Source of the DNA: Kappaphycus alvarezii
Taxonomy: Eukaryota > Rhodophyta > Florideophyceae > Gigartinales > Solieriaceae
Length of the DNA stretch: 64,000 nt
Direction: 5' to 3'
NCBI GenBank assembly: GCA_002205965.3
Contig: NADL03000534.1
Span: 1,922,001 to 1,986,000, forward strand
Part shown: one piece after another, positions 44,817 through 55,862 of the stretch
Layout of the letters: each line of letters begins with the position of its first letter
Numbering within the stretch: the stretch's first letter is position 1
Notes under the pieces: model-generated
Databases searched by the model: none
The model's input: the letters and a program-made list of their open reading frames with translations, nothing else
Told to the model about the DNA's origin: nothing
Position numbers and translations under genes: made by a program

Positions 44817-46765
44817 ATGTCTGCCTCAACAGAGGACGAGCAACAAACCCTCTTGCCTTCTGTCCCCCCTTCCGACTCTACCTCACCAAATAACTCCCAT
44901 ACCACCATTTCAAACCCTTCAAATTCCAACGCCTATCGTGAACCCGTAATTCACTACTCCTCCATAAGCGTTGACTGTCTCTTTTCCAACCACAGCACTC
45001 CCTTAAAGGGTTCCGCCCAAATTATAGAGACTGACATTGGCAGCCGGGACGACTTCTGGAACATTCACGTTCACCTGCAATGGAAACCACGCGGACTTGG
45101 CGCCAAGTCAAACTCAAATATCAAACCCGCAAATGCAATCGACATTCCCATTCATCGGCTCCTCACCATTCGCGTCTGCATCCACAAACAAAATCCTCCA
45201 TTTGTCATCCTTCACATTCAAGGCGGGAAATTTCTCGCACAACTTTTCTTCCCTAATGGTCCCGATGCTGCCATGGCCTTTGTAGATGCTGTTCGTGTTC
45301 AGGCCGACTTGTTGTCTATCGATGACATGCAGCGGGAGGGTGCCCTATTCAAAGTAGAGGCTCGGAAACGTATGCGCCGTGTTGTACCGGAGATGTCCTC
45401 CGCTACGGCAATGCGAGTGCGCCAGACGAGGACTATGTAGGCTTATTACAGGATTTGAGCTTAGGGGACCACAGAAGGCGAGGGAACAATCCCACGAGAA
45501 GTCGCAAAAAACAAAGTGGGGATTTGGGGATGATGATTTTGTCTCAATTTGCAAGGGTCACCAAGCGGCGAGGGAAGTAGGGGACGATATTTCTGTCCTA
45601 CTAGATGAAAACAAGAGGAGAGGAGATGGAGAGGAAAGAGAGGGAGAGAGACGCGAGAAGGAGGGCATTGGACATATATGACGACATTGTGGCGAGCACA
45701 GATGTGGAGAGGGAGTTACCACCGAGGTTGACTTTGGAGGAACGACGGGGGTGCCTGTTGGAGAGATGTGTGGCAGGAGTCATTTGATGCGAACGGTATT
45801 CTTAAGGATAGTGCGGTGCTAAGGCAAGCCATTTTTGCTGGCGGTGTCGACAATGGTGTTCGTGACCAAGTCTGGCCGTTTTTGTTGGGATTTTATCCTT
45901 GGGAATCATCAAAGGAGCAGAGAGATGTCATAGCAAAAGAGCGCGAAGCCGATTACAACAAACTGAAGGAAAAATGGATGATGTTGAGGGAGTCTGCGAG
46001 AGCGGAGGATATGGCGTCTTTGGAAAGAAGCCCTGACGCGATCTCCATTGACCGACGGAAAAGGGTGAGCAAAGCACATTCTAGTTATTTGGAGACGGAG
46101 GAGCAGATTGCAAAAGATATAGTGCGTACTGATCGATTGTTGGACTTGTACAAACAGGATGACGCCCCGGCCACGTTGGTGATGGGTACGATACTGAATG
46201 TGTATGCCACTTACGACGGGAGGATCACTTATTGTCAAGGTATGTCAGACTTTTTGTCTCCGCTCATTTATGTGCTTGGTACAGATGACGAAGCCCTTAT
46301 CTTTTGGTGTTTCGAATCTCTTATGCGTCGCATTGAGGCCAACTTTCGCATTGATCAGAGCGGCATGAGAGCTCAGCTATCGAAGCTGCGAGAGTTAATT
46401 CAAGCTGCGGATAAGGGTCTTGCAGACTTCTTTCAGGAATCCGACCCGGACTTTTACTGCTGTTTCCGATGGTTGCTTGTCCGATTCAAACGCGAGCTTC
46501 CTTTCGATGCCAATGCTCGATTGTGGGAGGTGTTGTGGACACGACAGGTAGGGGGGACGATTTGCATATCTTTGTCGCCGGAGCGCTTTTACTCGCCCAT
46601 AGGCGACAGTTACTCTGTTTGCCGGCGGGCGCGTTCGACAGCTTATTGCGATACATCAATGACATGAGCATGCGAATTGATGTTGATTTTGCTCTTCGGG
46701 AGGGAGAGCTGTGTTTCCGCAAATATAGCAACATCCTACGTTGGCATGACAACTTAATTCAATAG
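44817..46765 (+). pseudogene. TBC-domain Rab-GAP (TBC1D15/Gyp7-like), interrupted frame
   Basis: This protein stimulates GTP hydrolysis by Rab7-class GTPases in endosome/vacuole traffic. The N-terminal domain (44817-45350) carries PPFVILHIQGGKFLAQLFFP, the DUF3548 Rab-binding region of TBC1D15/Gyp7. After frame breaks come ILSQFARVTK and AREVGDDISVLLDENK, then VWQESFDANGILKD (45769 on), the start of the TBC domain. Catalytic blocks are both intact: IAKDIVRTDRLLDLY (arginine finger, I-x-x-D-x-x-R) and RITYCQGMSDFLSPLIYV (glutamine finger, Y-x-Q-G-M). CCFRWLLVRFKRELPFD and LWEVLWTRQ follow, and after a break at about 46550, DDLHIFVAGALLLAHR to the stop at 46763-46765. Five breaks (about 45400, 45565, 45640, 45745, 46550). 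Ends 58 bp from convergent frataxin. Confidence 0.85.
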
Positions 46766-46822
46766 AAAACCTTTCTTGACGCACGGAGAAGACCAAGGCT
46801 CGTAGTCGCCCTCATTGACTGG

Positions 46823-47512
46823 TTAATCATCTAGACTGATATTTTCAAAACTTATCACGACAGGCTCCTTGAAAATAATTGACAGCTCATCGGTCATCCG
46901 ACTTGTTAGAGTATGCCCATCCCGAGTGCTGATCCACTCTTTCCGTGCGCTACTCCATGCAAACCTCCATGGGCCAGAGGTTGGTGAACTTAGCCATATC
47001 TGGCGATTTGGCGTTTGTGTGTTTAACACGTAGATCCCTTCTTCCCCAAGGTTTATAGTTAATACCCCCTGACTGAATTCGATGTCGAAATCACTCGGTC
47101 CAGACTTAGAGTTGTATCCATGCTCCGAAATAGTTTCCGATAGGTGCTCTAGACAGGTTTCGGCCACTTTCACAAATTCATGTTCCGGCCAATTCTCTGG
47201 TTGCAACGCTCCAGCCAATTCAGCACTATTGCAGAACCACCTGTGTGCAGTTAATTGCTTTGATTCGCGAAACGCCCCAATTCCATGATTTGAGACAGCA
47301 ACCACACATGTTAGTGACCTTCGTTGGTAATTCACATCGTCAACTCGAGCGGACTTTGATCGCACTTTTCCAGACAAACGTCCTATAGTTCTAACCCATT
47401 CATATCGACCAAATTGGTAACGCCCGCACATCAATACCAGCTCACACATTCGTTTTACCTGCATATCTTTTGCCTCCCGATCAGATCTGAGTTCCTCAGC
47501 AGCACCAGTCAC
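46823..47512 (-). CDS. Frataxin (mitochondrial iron-sulfur cluster assembly)
   Basis: Frataxin activates the cysteine desulfurase complex (NFS1-ISCU) in the mitochondrial matrix. The domain starts at about FVKVAETCLEHLSETISEHG, then the acidic first helix, a strand around FDIEFSQGVLTINLGEEGIY, and the signature VLNTQTPNRQIWLSSP followed by TSGPWRFAW. The C-terminal helix LTSRMTDELSIIFKE comes next. The 'Q-T-P-N-K/R-Q-I-W-L-S-S-P' block is diagnostic. The N-terminal ~100 residues are Arg/Ser-rich (GRLSGKVRSKSARV), as expected for a mitochondrial targeting peptide. The frame could start at 47512 or, better for targeting, at an internal Met (about 47449 or 47431). It is uninterrupted, unlike every other host gene here. 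Stops 58 bp from the convergent Rab-GAP; a GTAC cluster lies upstream. Confidence 0.92.
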   Translation of the reverse strand: MTGAAEELRSDREAKDMQVKRMCELVLMCGRYQFGRYEWVRTIGRLSGKVRSKSARVDDVNYQRRSLTCVVAVSNHGIGAFRESKQLTAHRWFCNSAELAGALQPENWPEHEFVKVAETCLEHLSETISEHGYNSKSGPSDFDIEFSQGVLTINLGEEGIYVLNTQTPNRQIWLSSPTSGPWRFAWSSARKEWISTRDGHTLTSRMTDELSIIFKEPVVISFENISLDD

Positions 47513-47571
47513 AGCAGTCCCAGCCCGTTGGTCACATGATCAAAAGTTTGGTATATTACAGTTACCTGTTG

Positions 47572-47600
47572 GTACTGTAATGTACTGTACTGTACTCTCC
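47572..47600. repeat. GTAC palindrome tract upstream of frataxin
   Basis: GGTACTGTAATGTACTGTACTGTACTC, 60-90 bp upstream of the open frame of the minus-strand frataxin gene. This is the clearest promoter-proximal case because the gene is intact. Confidence 0.6.
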
Positions 47601-47789
47601 TGACTGATTCCGTAAGCCCCCGAAATGCTCAAGTTCTCTTATTGCGTTAATTTAAACAAAAAAGTAATGGTTCAAATCCAATCCGATGGCCCTAAAACAT
47701 GAAAGGGCAAACATGAAATTTGATTTAATTTAATAGGGAAACACATAAAAACAGTAGTCCGAAAGGTGGGGGGAATTTTTGGGCTATTT

Positions 47790-47945
47790 TAATGTATGCA
47801 AGATGTGGTCGGTTATATCCATGCCGCTAATGCGTTGTGCGGGATAAGTCGTCACTGAATGGTAACACTAAATATCATTCCTTGCAGGGCCGGCTCAACG
47901 CCAGCGAGCACGCATGCCGCGTTACACATGACGGCCGCTAGCCTA
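47790..47945 (-). repeat. LINE family B, short 3'-end insertion
   Basis: Contains the last codons of family B (MCNAACVLAGVEPAL-like) and the 3' UTR, ending in the AATTCCCCCCA-type terminus near 47765-47775. Matches 35185-35340 closely. A 5'-truncated insertion of about 170 bp, about 280-430 bp upstream of the frataxin start. Confidence 0.7.
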
Positions 47946-47949
47946 GAGT

Positions 47950-49110
47950 GGGGTGACTGATGCCATAAGAAAAGTCGACAAACTATTTATTCATCTTCCT
48001 TAAACGCCCTTCCACATCCTGAGCTCCCTTAGTAGCGTTTCATGGTTGCAACCCAGCACGGCAAAGAGTCAAAAATGCCCAAAAGAATAAAACTGACGTC
48101 AACAGAGCGACCACAACTGATCGGGCCGGGTAGCGGCATGGGTCATACGGTCGAAAGTCTTTGACTTGGCCTTAGAGATATCCATTAAAGCTTGGGCGTT
48201 TAGTGGCAGCAGCACAAATGGTAAGTTTGCTGGTATTTATATGAACTGTCTTCCGTGACCGCCTCAAATATGAAAAAAATTATGATCACACCGCGATTTA
48301 GTAACGTATTCCAAGTTCCCAGGGTCGGTTGCAGACATAGACATTACGCATCAAAAGGTTGATTGGCACGATTCGTAACGCCGAAAAAGCGCCACAACGA
48401 TGGATTTGGAAGATCATGGTATCGGCTGTGTTGGATACAAAGGGACTTGGACCATTGTTGCGGACGATGGAGATCAGGGGGGTGAACAGTCTTTTGGGTC
48501 GTGCACCCGCACAAGAAGCCCCGCATTTGTGGCCTTATTAAAGATCAAATTGTTGAACAAGATAGTTGCATCGGACATGATTTTTGTTCAAAATTTTTGG
48601 GGCGTCTATGTGGAATGTGTATTGTTTTATCGAGCAAGTAATGGTAGAATGAAGAAATATACAGTGCATTGTGTACCTGAACTTTGGGTCAGTTTTACCT
48701 TTCCATGTCTGTGTCGTTGTCGAACGAAAACTGATAGCCTAGATCATCTAATCGAAGACTAGCTAGGTAGACGACTTGTAGCAGTGCCCGATGAGTTCGG
48801 ATTGAACCGAGAAACGGTGACACGAACTTGGTTCATCTGCTTGCATGAATGGCAAACCTTATAGCGCTCCACGAAAGGAAGCTATTCTGCATCTTGGGTG
48901 AATCAGAGCGGGCCCCGTCATGCTATTTGCTCACTGAGTCGGTGCCCAGGAAGGTTCGTCCCCAGTGAGGTTAGCCTAGCACATCTATCTTGCAGCGTCC
49001 TTCAGTTTTCGCTTACCACTAGTAGCTATGAATGCATCTATCATCTGCGGTAGATCTCATGAACTTGGCTGAGCTGTTCCCAAGTCAGATCGATCTTGTC
49101 CGGAAGCCTA
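47950..49110. other. No recognised gene
   Basis: Contains a 120-codon plus frame (48400-48762) with no recognised domain, and the left copy of a direct repeat (48675-48775). Confidence 0.35.
48675..48775. repeat. Direct repeat, left copy, bracketing the gypsy element
   Basis: About 95-100 bp, from GAACTTTGGGTCAGTTTTACC to GATCATCTAATCGAAGA and beyond. The same sequence occurs at 53130-53225 with few differences. It may be what remains of the element's LTRs; the TG...CA ends were not seen. Confidence 0.6.
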
Positions 49111-49116
49111 TTCCAA

Positions 49117-50231
49117 TTAATCTGAACTTCGACCTGACTGTCCTTTTCGCGAATTCATGAGCTCAATGGCGTCCTGAAACACTGATCTGGTATGCTCATC
49201 AGCCTGGAAAAGCATCGGGTCCACTTCAACTCCGTCGAAGTCAGCGCCGTACAGGATCAGTCGTCGAGCATGAATGCTCTCGCGTTTGCCTTCCACTAGG
49301 TTCCCAACCTGGAGCACTAGAGAAGACTGTACTGCGGTGATTCTGCGCGGCCCAGTCCAGTTGAACTGCATCTTGTGGCCCTCGTTCTATGTCAATCGCA
49401 TCAGAACAAAGTCCCTGACTTGAAAAATTGACATACTTGACGGTTTTATTCCGATTGTGAGCGTTGACGTGACGCTTACGTACTCGACCTGATTGGTCGA
49501 CAACTTCCTTTTGCATTGATTATATAGCCGATTGGAAGGTTTCGAAGTTCAGGACTTGTTGTAACCTGATCTCATCGGTTGATGAAGCTTACTTATACTT
49601 CTTGACAGGTAGAGCGCGCATCAGTGGGCGAGTTGGAGCATGACCAGTGAACACTGTAGCCGGTTTGAGATATATGCCAGGTATGTTCCGGTCGCGTAAC
49701 CCGAGTCTTCTAAGTGGGGTGTGGTACAGAACGCTATGTGTTCACTCAGTGACTGCAGGCCAGTCTCGAGGTGCTATTTTTCATTCGCTACAAAGAGCCT
49801 TGGTATCAGGAATTACGTCCTTACATACACGTTCGACACTGTTTTTAGCCCACGGTGAATAGGCAGTGGTAAAATGGTGGTGCACTCGAAATTCAGAAGT
49901 CAGCTCTTCGACAAGCTGATTTCTAGGAATTAGAACCTTGATCGCTCACGAGCCAGTCCACTGTACCAAAGGATCCGACCCAGTGGATAAGGGAATCCAC
50001 GGATCCTTAAATGGTAGGCCATAACCGAACATAACCTGAATGGTCATCGCGGATTACTAGGACGTAGCATTTTCCATCCTGACTTTTTCCCATGTATAAG
50101 AAATCAAAGTGAATGACTCGGTTCTTTCGCCGTGTTACGCATGTGCGACGGGGACGTGGCACATTGTCGCCGGACCTCGTGATAAGGCAATGTAAGAATC
50201 CTTTGACAAGTTGTTCAACATACTGATCCAT
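49117..50231 (-). pseudogene. Ty3/gypsy integrase and C-terminal region
   Basis: The 50007-50231 frame reads MDQYVEQLVKGFLHCLITRS, then RKNRVIHFDFLYMGKSQDGK and YVLVIRDDHSGYVRLWPTI. This is the zinc-to-core junction of a retroviral-type integrase (first catalytic Asp region, 'H.D...M......Y.LV..DD.S.Y..L.P'). At 49117-49371 FNWTGPRRITAVQSSLVLQV and the following segment match the tail after integrase, which shapes target choice. The style (FQADEHTRSVFQDAIE at the end) is like elements common in oomycetes and red algae. Core residues 2 and 3 fall in broken frames between 49400 and 50000. It lies downstream of RNase H at 51.4-52.0 kb. Confidence 0.65.
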
Positions 50232-50274
50232 GTTCTTCCAGAAGAAATTCTTCCGTAGAATACTCCTCGTTGCC

Positions 50275-50742
50275 TCAATAACATTTGTGCCCGATTGTAC
50301 CGCAGTGGAAAGAGACGATTATTTTCATATTCAACTCGAGATCTCTAGCTGGGATCCAGATTCGACCGTGGTATTCCCACACCTTCGATTCAGGATTTAG
50401 GACGCATCCAGTTCGGTAATTTTTCGCAGCATCTTGGGTCTTCTTGATTATGCTCAGGTCAGGCCAGGTAAACTGTTCCGCGTGTACTGCAATGGGTGAT
50501 AGATATGTGGTGGAGCCGTCCGACGGAAATGCCGTAGGCAACGACACACGAAGAGACCCACACAAAGACTCACAGGGCGTTCGTATACCCTCTTTTTCTT
50601 TAAGCGACCTGCGTTGCAGTAGCCCAGGAACTAGCCGCGAGGGAGACTTCTCGGAGTGGTAGAGCGGGGGTGTTCCGTAAGGCGGCTGAGCCGAGTAGCG
50701 GCTCTCCGGGTTGTATGGCCGATTCGTGTTCCTTAAGAACAC
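50275..50742 (-). pseudogene. Ty3/gypsy integrase N-terminal zinc region
   Basis: SPIAVHAEQFTWPDLSIIKK and CVLNPESKVWEYHGRIWIPA, then MKIIVSFHCGTIGHKCY. Gypsy integrases show 'W....G.IWIP....L...II...H.....GH.G', the H-H half of the H-H-C-C zinc fold. The C-C half follows in the next frame (FLHCLITRSGD). Upstream of about 50600 the frame stops resembling Pol, which suggests inserted sequence between here and RNase H. Confidence 0.6.
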
Positions 50743-50744
50743 TG

Positions 50745-51430
50745 GATGTTCTGAGGACGATAATATCTTGTACTTAGGGCAAAAGAGTGTCTCGAGTCCG
50801 GTAATATCTTGTCCTAGGGACGGAAGTGGTCGTGACGGGCTGAGCTGAGCACGGGAGCGTCATGAGTAAGGACTAATGGAGCTGACCTGGTTCTCCATTG
50901 GAGTGAATAGCGTCCCGATGTCACTGTGGCAATGTAACCAACTTTTACGTAGACGTCGGTTATCGGGGCGCCAAAGGCGAATAATCCTACCTTGTAGAAC
51001 GGGTAGACGTAGACGTTGCTAAGCCTAGAAAACAAAAAGGAAAAAAAGAGGACCCCCGGGTGGTTAGGTCAAGCAAGGGGCAAAGCCGCTGAGGACGAGG
51101 CTTAGTCGACGAAGCGAAAGTTGGGAACAAGTCCAAGCCAGGAGCAGGGTTGGCTTTTTTAGTGGAAGCCAATGGCTCAAGTAGTTAGCTTAGATAATAA
51201 TTAGACTAACACTATACTACAATAAACTACAAGTTAAATTAGTCAAAGTCAGTGTCAGGCCCCTGAGGAGTGAGAGCTGGGCTCACGTTAGTGAATAAAT
51301 ACCTTGACACTTGGACGAATAGGACGGCAGGGACTTCCTAGAATATACTGCGTGGCCCGTGTGGGGCAACCCCAAGTGACATTACGGTTTCATGTATTTG
51401 ACATTGTCAGGACACCCAGTGTCAGTCACC
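50745..51430. other. Non-coding interruption inside the gypsy element
   Basis: RNase H ends near 51.5 kb and integrase begins near 50.6 kb, yet the two are normally adjacent. The intervening 700-900 bp lacks Pol motifs and has AT-rich stretches, paired TAATATCTTGT motifs (50760-50815) and TGACA-rich sequence near 51400. It is probably an insertion, perhaps a solo LTR of another element. Confidence 0.4.
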
Positions 51431-52013
51431 CTAGGTGCCAATGAATGCCATGAAAATTTGACGTCCGAAACGGATAAACTTGCCAGAAAGGCAGCCCAGG
51501 TAGTAATTGCAATACACTGTGGTCGGAATGACCTGACTCGCAGTGTCGAGTAAGCTAGAGGTCGTCTTCATCGTTCTTTTATCACTTCCATATCCTCGGT
51601 TCCATCTCGTCAGAATATCGGAAAAGACATTTAATCCACCAGAGCAACGTGCTCGATCACATACGGAAACTTCAACATGAATAGAGCCCAACGCTGCACC
51701 TTAGACACTATATGTCGTCCAAGGGCAGGTTCTAGAGAAAGTAGCGCCAATGCGAATAGCAAATTACAATGGTCCGTGTAGACCTGAGTCGGATTTGTTC
51801 CCAATAGAATGTAGTCCAATTTCTCGAATGCTTGGAATCTGGCGGAGGCTTCCTTCTCGAAAGTACTCCAGCTTTTTTCAGCGACCTTGAATTCTGCTCG
51901 TGTAAACGCAAGTGGTGAGTGTTACTGTTCTTCCACGGGCTTTTCCAGCCGGTCCGGATGAGCCTGGGTGATAACAGCAGCCCATAATCGATTAGAGGCA
52001 TCGGTGTAAACAC
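51431..52013 (-). pseudogene. Ty3/gypsy RNase H
   Basis: In two main frames: VYTDASNRLWAAVITQ (catalytic Asp of RNase H, about 51970-52015), SPLAFTRAEFKVAEKSWSTF (catalytic Glu in E-F/K-x-x-E-K, about 51850-51905), then FEKLDYILLGTNPTQVYTDH (third Asp) and ALGRHIVSKVQRWALFM, followed by DVFSDILTRW-like sequence. All four acidic positions are identifiable. It degrades the RNA of the RNA/DNA hybrid. It carries multiple frameshifts and is inactive. Confidence 0.75.
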
Positions 52014-52019
52014 AGGTCT

Positions 52020-53072
52020 CTAGGTCATATTGTGGGTACGACACTTTCACGGCGTTGCAAAGCGTTTTCGCAGCTTAATGACCAACTTAATTCGCATGAG
52101 GAGTTCTACGTTTTTGATGCGTTCCATAATGTGACCAATTGCGAGCTTAGAATGTAACTCGATGAACTTAACGTAACCTAAGCCTGTGAGCTTCTTTCTT
52201 AATTAAGCTCAAGGTTCCACACTTGAAGTTCCAAACTCTTCAACGATCTGTCGGTACGAACTTCCTTGATGGCACGTTCGATTTCACCCAGGCTAAAATC
52301 CTCTGGGGCAATCTTCGTCCGTTACTTAATGCCTTTCTTCAACTTATCCTCGGTGAGGTCGGAGACATGATCGACTTGAACCCATTGACCGACGACAAGC
52401 ATCCGTAAGGCTGACTCATCGATTGAGTTCAGCAACGACGTAGGATTGTATAGAATACTTTATCCTTACTTCTCTCCTTGACTCGACGAACATAAATGTT
52501 CCTCTTCTTCTTGAATTCCACTAAAGCCTCTGTTTAGAAATCTTCGAGATGAGGAACTTCAAGAGACTCAAGAATAGCCTGACGTACGGTCTTTTCTTGC
52601 GTCGTGTTTCCTCATTTCTGTCTCCGCATCTTGGTCTTGCTAATCCCTAGAACGACTCTCGCGAGTGAGTAATTACTGTAACCCATTGGAGATTTGTGCA
52701 AAACATGAGACGCTGGTGCAAAAGGATCGAGAGAACGCGTGGACACGAGATCCCGTTGGAAAGGGTCAGCCTGACGCAGGGTCAGAAAGTTCAGGACGAA
52801 CGCGGAGGTTTAGGAAGAGATCTAGGACGAAGTAACTAGTAGGATGGGAGTTGGGGATTGTGCCAAAAGTCGATGGCGATGAAGGACTGTGTGGGTCTAG
52901 TGTTTCCGATTCCGCTTCCTTTACTCAGGTAAACGCTGCTGCCTAGGTTTGACAGCCGCCGCCGGATTTGCATTGGCGAGGTGTGTAGTGACTGGTAAGT
53001 GATGAGACGTGACACATCTGACGCCACATGCAAATGCGAATGGACACGGCTGGCTTTTTTGTCACCAATCAA
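52020..53072 (-). pseudogene. Ty3/gypsy upstream region (Gag/protease/RT remnants)
   Basis: Broken frames contain RQAILESLEVPHLEDF, EFKKKRNIYVRRVKERSKDK and RRLPQRILAWVKSNVPSR, like the zinc-poor Gag end of this gypsy group. Only about 440 bp separates this from RNase H, too little for a full protease and RT (about 1.3 kb), so the RT has been deleted. The 52836-53072 frame may be the 5' leader. Confidence 0.4.
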
Positions 53073-53129
53073 TAAAATTTGAGTGATCTGGATGTCCTGA
53101 TTAACGTCCTGAACACTTTGTTTGGTAAA

Positions 53130-53225
53130 CTGAACTTTGGGTCAGTTTTACCTTTCCATGTCTGTGTCTTTGTCGAACGATAGAACTGATAGCCTAGATC
53201 ATCTAATCGAAGAATAACTAAGTCG
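53130..53225. repeat. Direct repeat, right copy, bracketing the gypsy element
   Basis: Partner of 48675-48775 in the same orientation; similarity stops on both sides after about 95-100 bp. With the gypsy Pol remnants between them, shortened LTRs are the simplest explanation. Confidence 0.6.
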
Positions 53226-53229
53226 ACTA

Positions 53230-54215
53230 TGTGTGGTACATGTTTAGATGCAATTACCCGTGCTTAGTAAATTGGTTTATTTTTGATAAATAGCCATAAT
53301 TCGTATGAAGTAGGTATTGCATTACCCATGTACTTTTTCGTTGTGTTTTCTCACTTTTCCATTGAGATTGACTATGTCCGTATTTAGTGGACAAATTTGA
53401 GACCTGTTGTTTCGAATTCGCCTTAAATAACTGGGTTATCGGTCTGGTCCATGTAGCAAACGGTGGCAGGGCTGTATTTTCAGTTTGCTCTTCGGTTTGT
53501 GGATGGGTATGTGGCCATATTAGCCGAAGAAGAATATTTGTGCCGTAGTTGGCTCGGAGATGTGCTAGAGTTCGTACGGAGAATTGCAGGTGACGTTTTG
53601 AATGATTATGTTTTACTTAAGCATGACCTCTTTGAATTCATCTTCCTAGGATTCCGTTAGGATATTGGCGGTATGGAGAGCAGCTCAGACTGCGTTCATT
53701 AGTTTGAGGTTTATTTTTCTCGCGCATGAATTCTACTTCAGTTGATACGGGGCTCGTAGTTTGACTTAAGTGCCGTTGGTGAGGTGTACTCGGTGAAGCT
53801 CGGTCCAAGTTAATTCATTCTCATTTTTTACATGAATTATCCTAATATTTTTGAGGAGTGCGAATTGTAGCGGTAGGAAGTACTGAGGTTTTTTATAGGA
53901 GCTTTGGAAGAGCTAATATGGTGTTATATATCGGCCATAAATTGCACTGTGCGGGCATTGATTTGGTTTCACCCGAAGTTCTAATGGTGAAGGTCGTGTT
54001 TTATTTGCTTGAGTGGATCTGGAGGAAGTATATGATATTAACGTAGAGTTGATGCTTTGAGTTCGAATCAAATCAATTTGGTGGGGGCTGATTTTTGTGG
54101 GGATGGTGTTGTCGGAGCTCGGGTTTGTATAGGATTGGATAAGGTTGGATTTGATGTCCTTGGCTTGCATTCGTGTGATTTTATGCGAGAATTTTAGGCT
54201 ATACGGGCGTGGGAC
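53230..54215. other. No recognised gene
   Basis: The 65-codon plus frame at 53463-53660 is Leu/Phe-rich and unidentified. Nothing else supported. Confidence 0.3.
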
Positions 54216-54220
54216 GACAG

Positions 54221-55523
54221 TTACGAGCAGACTTTGTTCACGTAGACGCTGCAGTCTGCTTGCTTTGGGACTTGAGCGATGTTTTTTGGGATCTTTTCTC
54301 GTAAATCTTTGATTACGGCTATATCCTTTGAAAGCATTACGGGTCTATAGGTCCTGTAGAGTTCATGAACAGACGGAACGTTTTGCCAGATTGGTGAATT
54401 GACCAAGGAGGTGAGGATGAGACTTTTATTCTTCTTCATATAGATGGTGATCTTGTCGATATGGGTGCAAAGAGAGGAGTTTTCGGTGGCGGTGGAGGTT
54501 GATATTGTGGAGCTAAGGGGGTTTATGGATCCGGTCTGTGTCGTAATCGATGCAATAATTACTGTCTTCTTGATCCTACTGTTCTGATTCAATGTAGTGG
54601 ACGGCATCGAACATGATGTGGAGCTCTTGTATAATCGCTTCCTAGTTTATGGTAGCTTTTTCGCAAGCGGTTTTGCCCCGCTTTTTTCTGGGATGAAGTT
54701 GGCATCTGTACTGCTCGCCTGCATGGCGGGGGCTAGATACACGTAAACTCACGTGTTAAAGATGGTGCGTCCTGGTTTGGTGGTTTGGTGGAAGGATTGG
54801 AGTCGATTGAATATTTCTGCGAAGGCGGCCGTAGTAATGTACGAATAAGGAGGAGTTCCCATTGTCCCCTGCACTAGCCGTGGGAGTAAAGCATTGGACT
54901 TCGTATAATCGGTGTGCGAAACCTGCTGTGGATATTTGGGCTTAAGCCCGTCGCGACCATGCCTCGCGGGGCTGTGTTCGGGCTGTATTGTAAGCTTTCG
55001 ATCATAAAAGCCACGTTTGACACCTGTTCTGATACATCATTTCGCCAGCCAACACTTTGGGTCGCATGCTTTTTTTTTCGTGAGATAGAATGGCCACCGT
55101 TTGACCTTCTCCAAATTTAGCACTCTAGATATCGAGTTGTACTAGCGTAGTTTGCTTGTTTTGGGGTGATTCAGATTTTTTTATGCCTTGTATCAACTTG
55201 AAAAGGACAGGCTTACAGCCTGGTCTTATGAAGAGATTGAAGAAATCTCTGGGTATGGAGTTGATGAGAGCCCCGACTAGTATATGTCGCTTGTCGTCGA
55301 AATTGTTCTCGGGAACCGGGCCGGTAGAGGGGTTGGCGTCTTGGGTTACAGTTTTCCGTGCGTTGTTTGAGGCGGCTGCGTTGATGATGGAGAGAATACT
55401 CGGGGCGTAGTCGGCCTTGTCCAACTGAGCGATCTTGGGGTTGATACCTTTTCCATTGCAGCTTGTTCGAGTAGCGGAGATGGTGGCATACGGGTTGGTG
55501 ATCGGCCGCTGTAAGTCTTCCAA
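54221..55523 (-). pseudogene. Unidentified degraded protein region
   Basis: Two longer minus frames (55125-55523, 132 codons; 54221-54607, 128 codons) are linked by readable sequence in between (for example NALLPRLVQGTMGTPPYSYI, about 54840-54900). Together they look like one roughly 400-residue protein broken by frameshifts. Visible: DDKRHILVGALINSIPRDFF, RPGCKPVLFKLIQGIKKSES and VHELYRTYRPVMLSKDIAVI. I recognise no domain. The Thr/Ser-rich middle and location among repeats make a Gag or other element protein plausible. Confidence 0.35.
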
Positions 55524-55862
55524 GTCGAAAAAGTCGGGAGGTAAGCGCAGTATAAGGTTCTTTCTCTAATTGGCGTTGCGGTCTGTGAACTCTGGCGGAT
55601 ACTGATGTTTTGGCGGGATCTTGCGACGAAAAGAGGTGGCGGAATACAGTTTGGATATGTGACCCCAGCTGTAAAGCGGATAGTTACTAGGTGAATGATG
55701 CATCAGTTGTGTAGTTGCCCATGGGAGGGGAATCTTTAAATGTGTTCAAAAGCCTGAACCATACAGTTCAAAATATATAGTGCGATAGGCTGATATCCCT
55801 TTGCTTTATTCTAGTTTCGCTTTTACGGCCAGGGTTTCATACAATTTTTGCCTTGCGACAGA

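Noticed and set aside
45909..46238. 109-codon minus ORF
   Set aside because: Lies opposite the TBC catalytic region; no motif.
36180..47600. Bacterial contamination or transfer of the whole gene island because of the ROK kinase
   Set aside because: Neighbouring genes (frataxin with targeting peptide, TBC Rab-GAP, PMM with spliceosomal intron, RAD51 paralogue) are eukaryotic.
47660..47690. GGTTCAAATCCAATC-like stretch resembling a tRNA T arm
   Set aside because: No matching D arm, anticodon arm or acceptor stem could be assembled around it.
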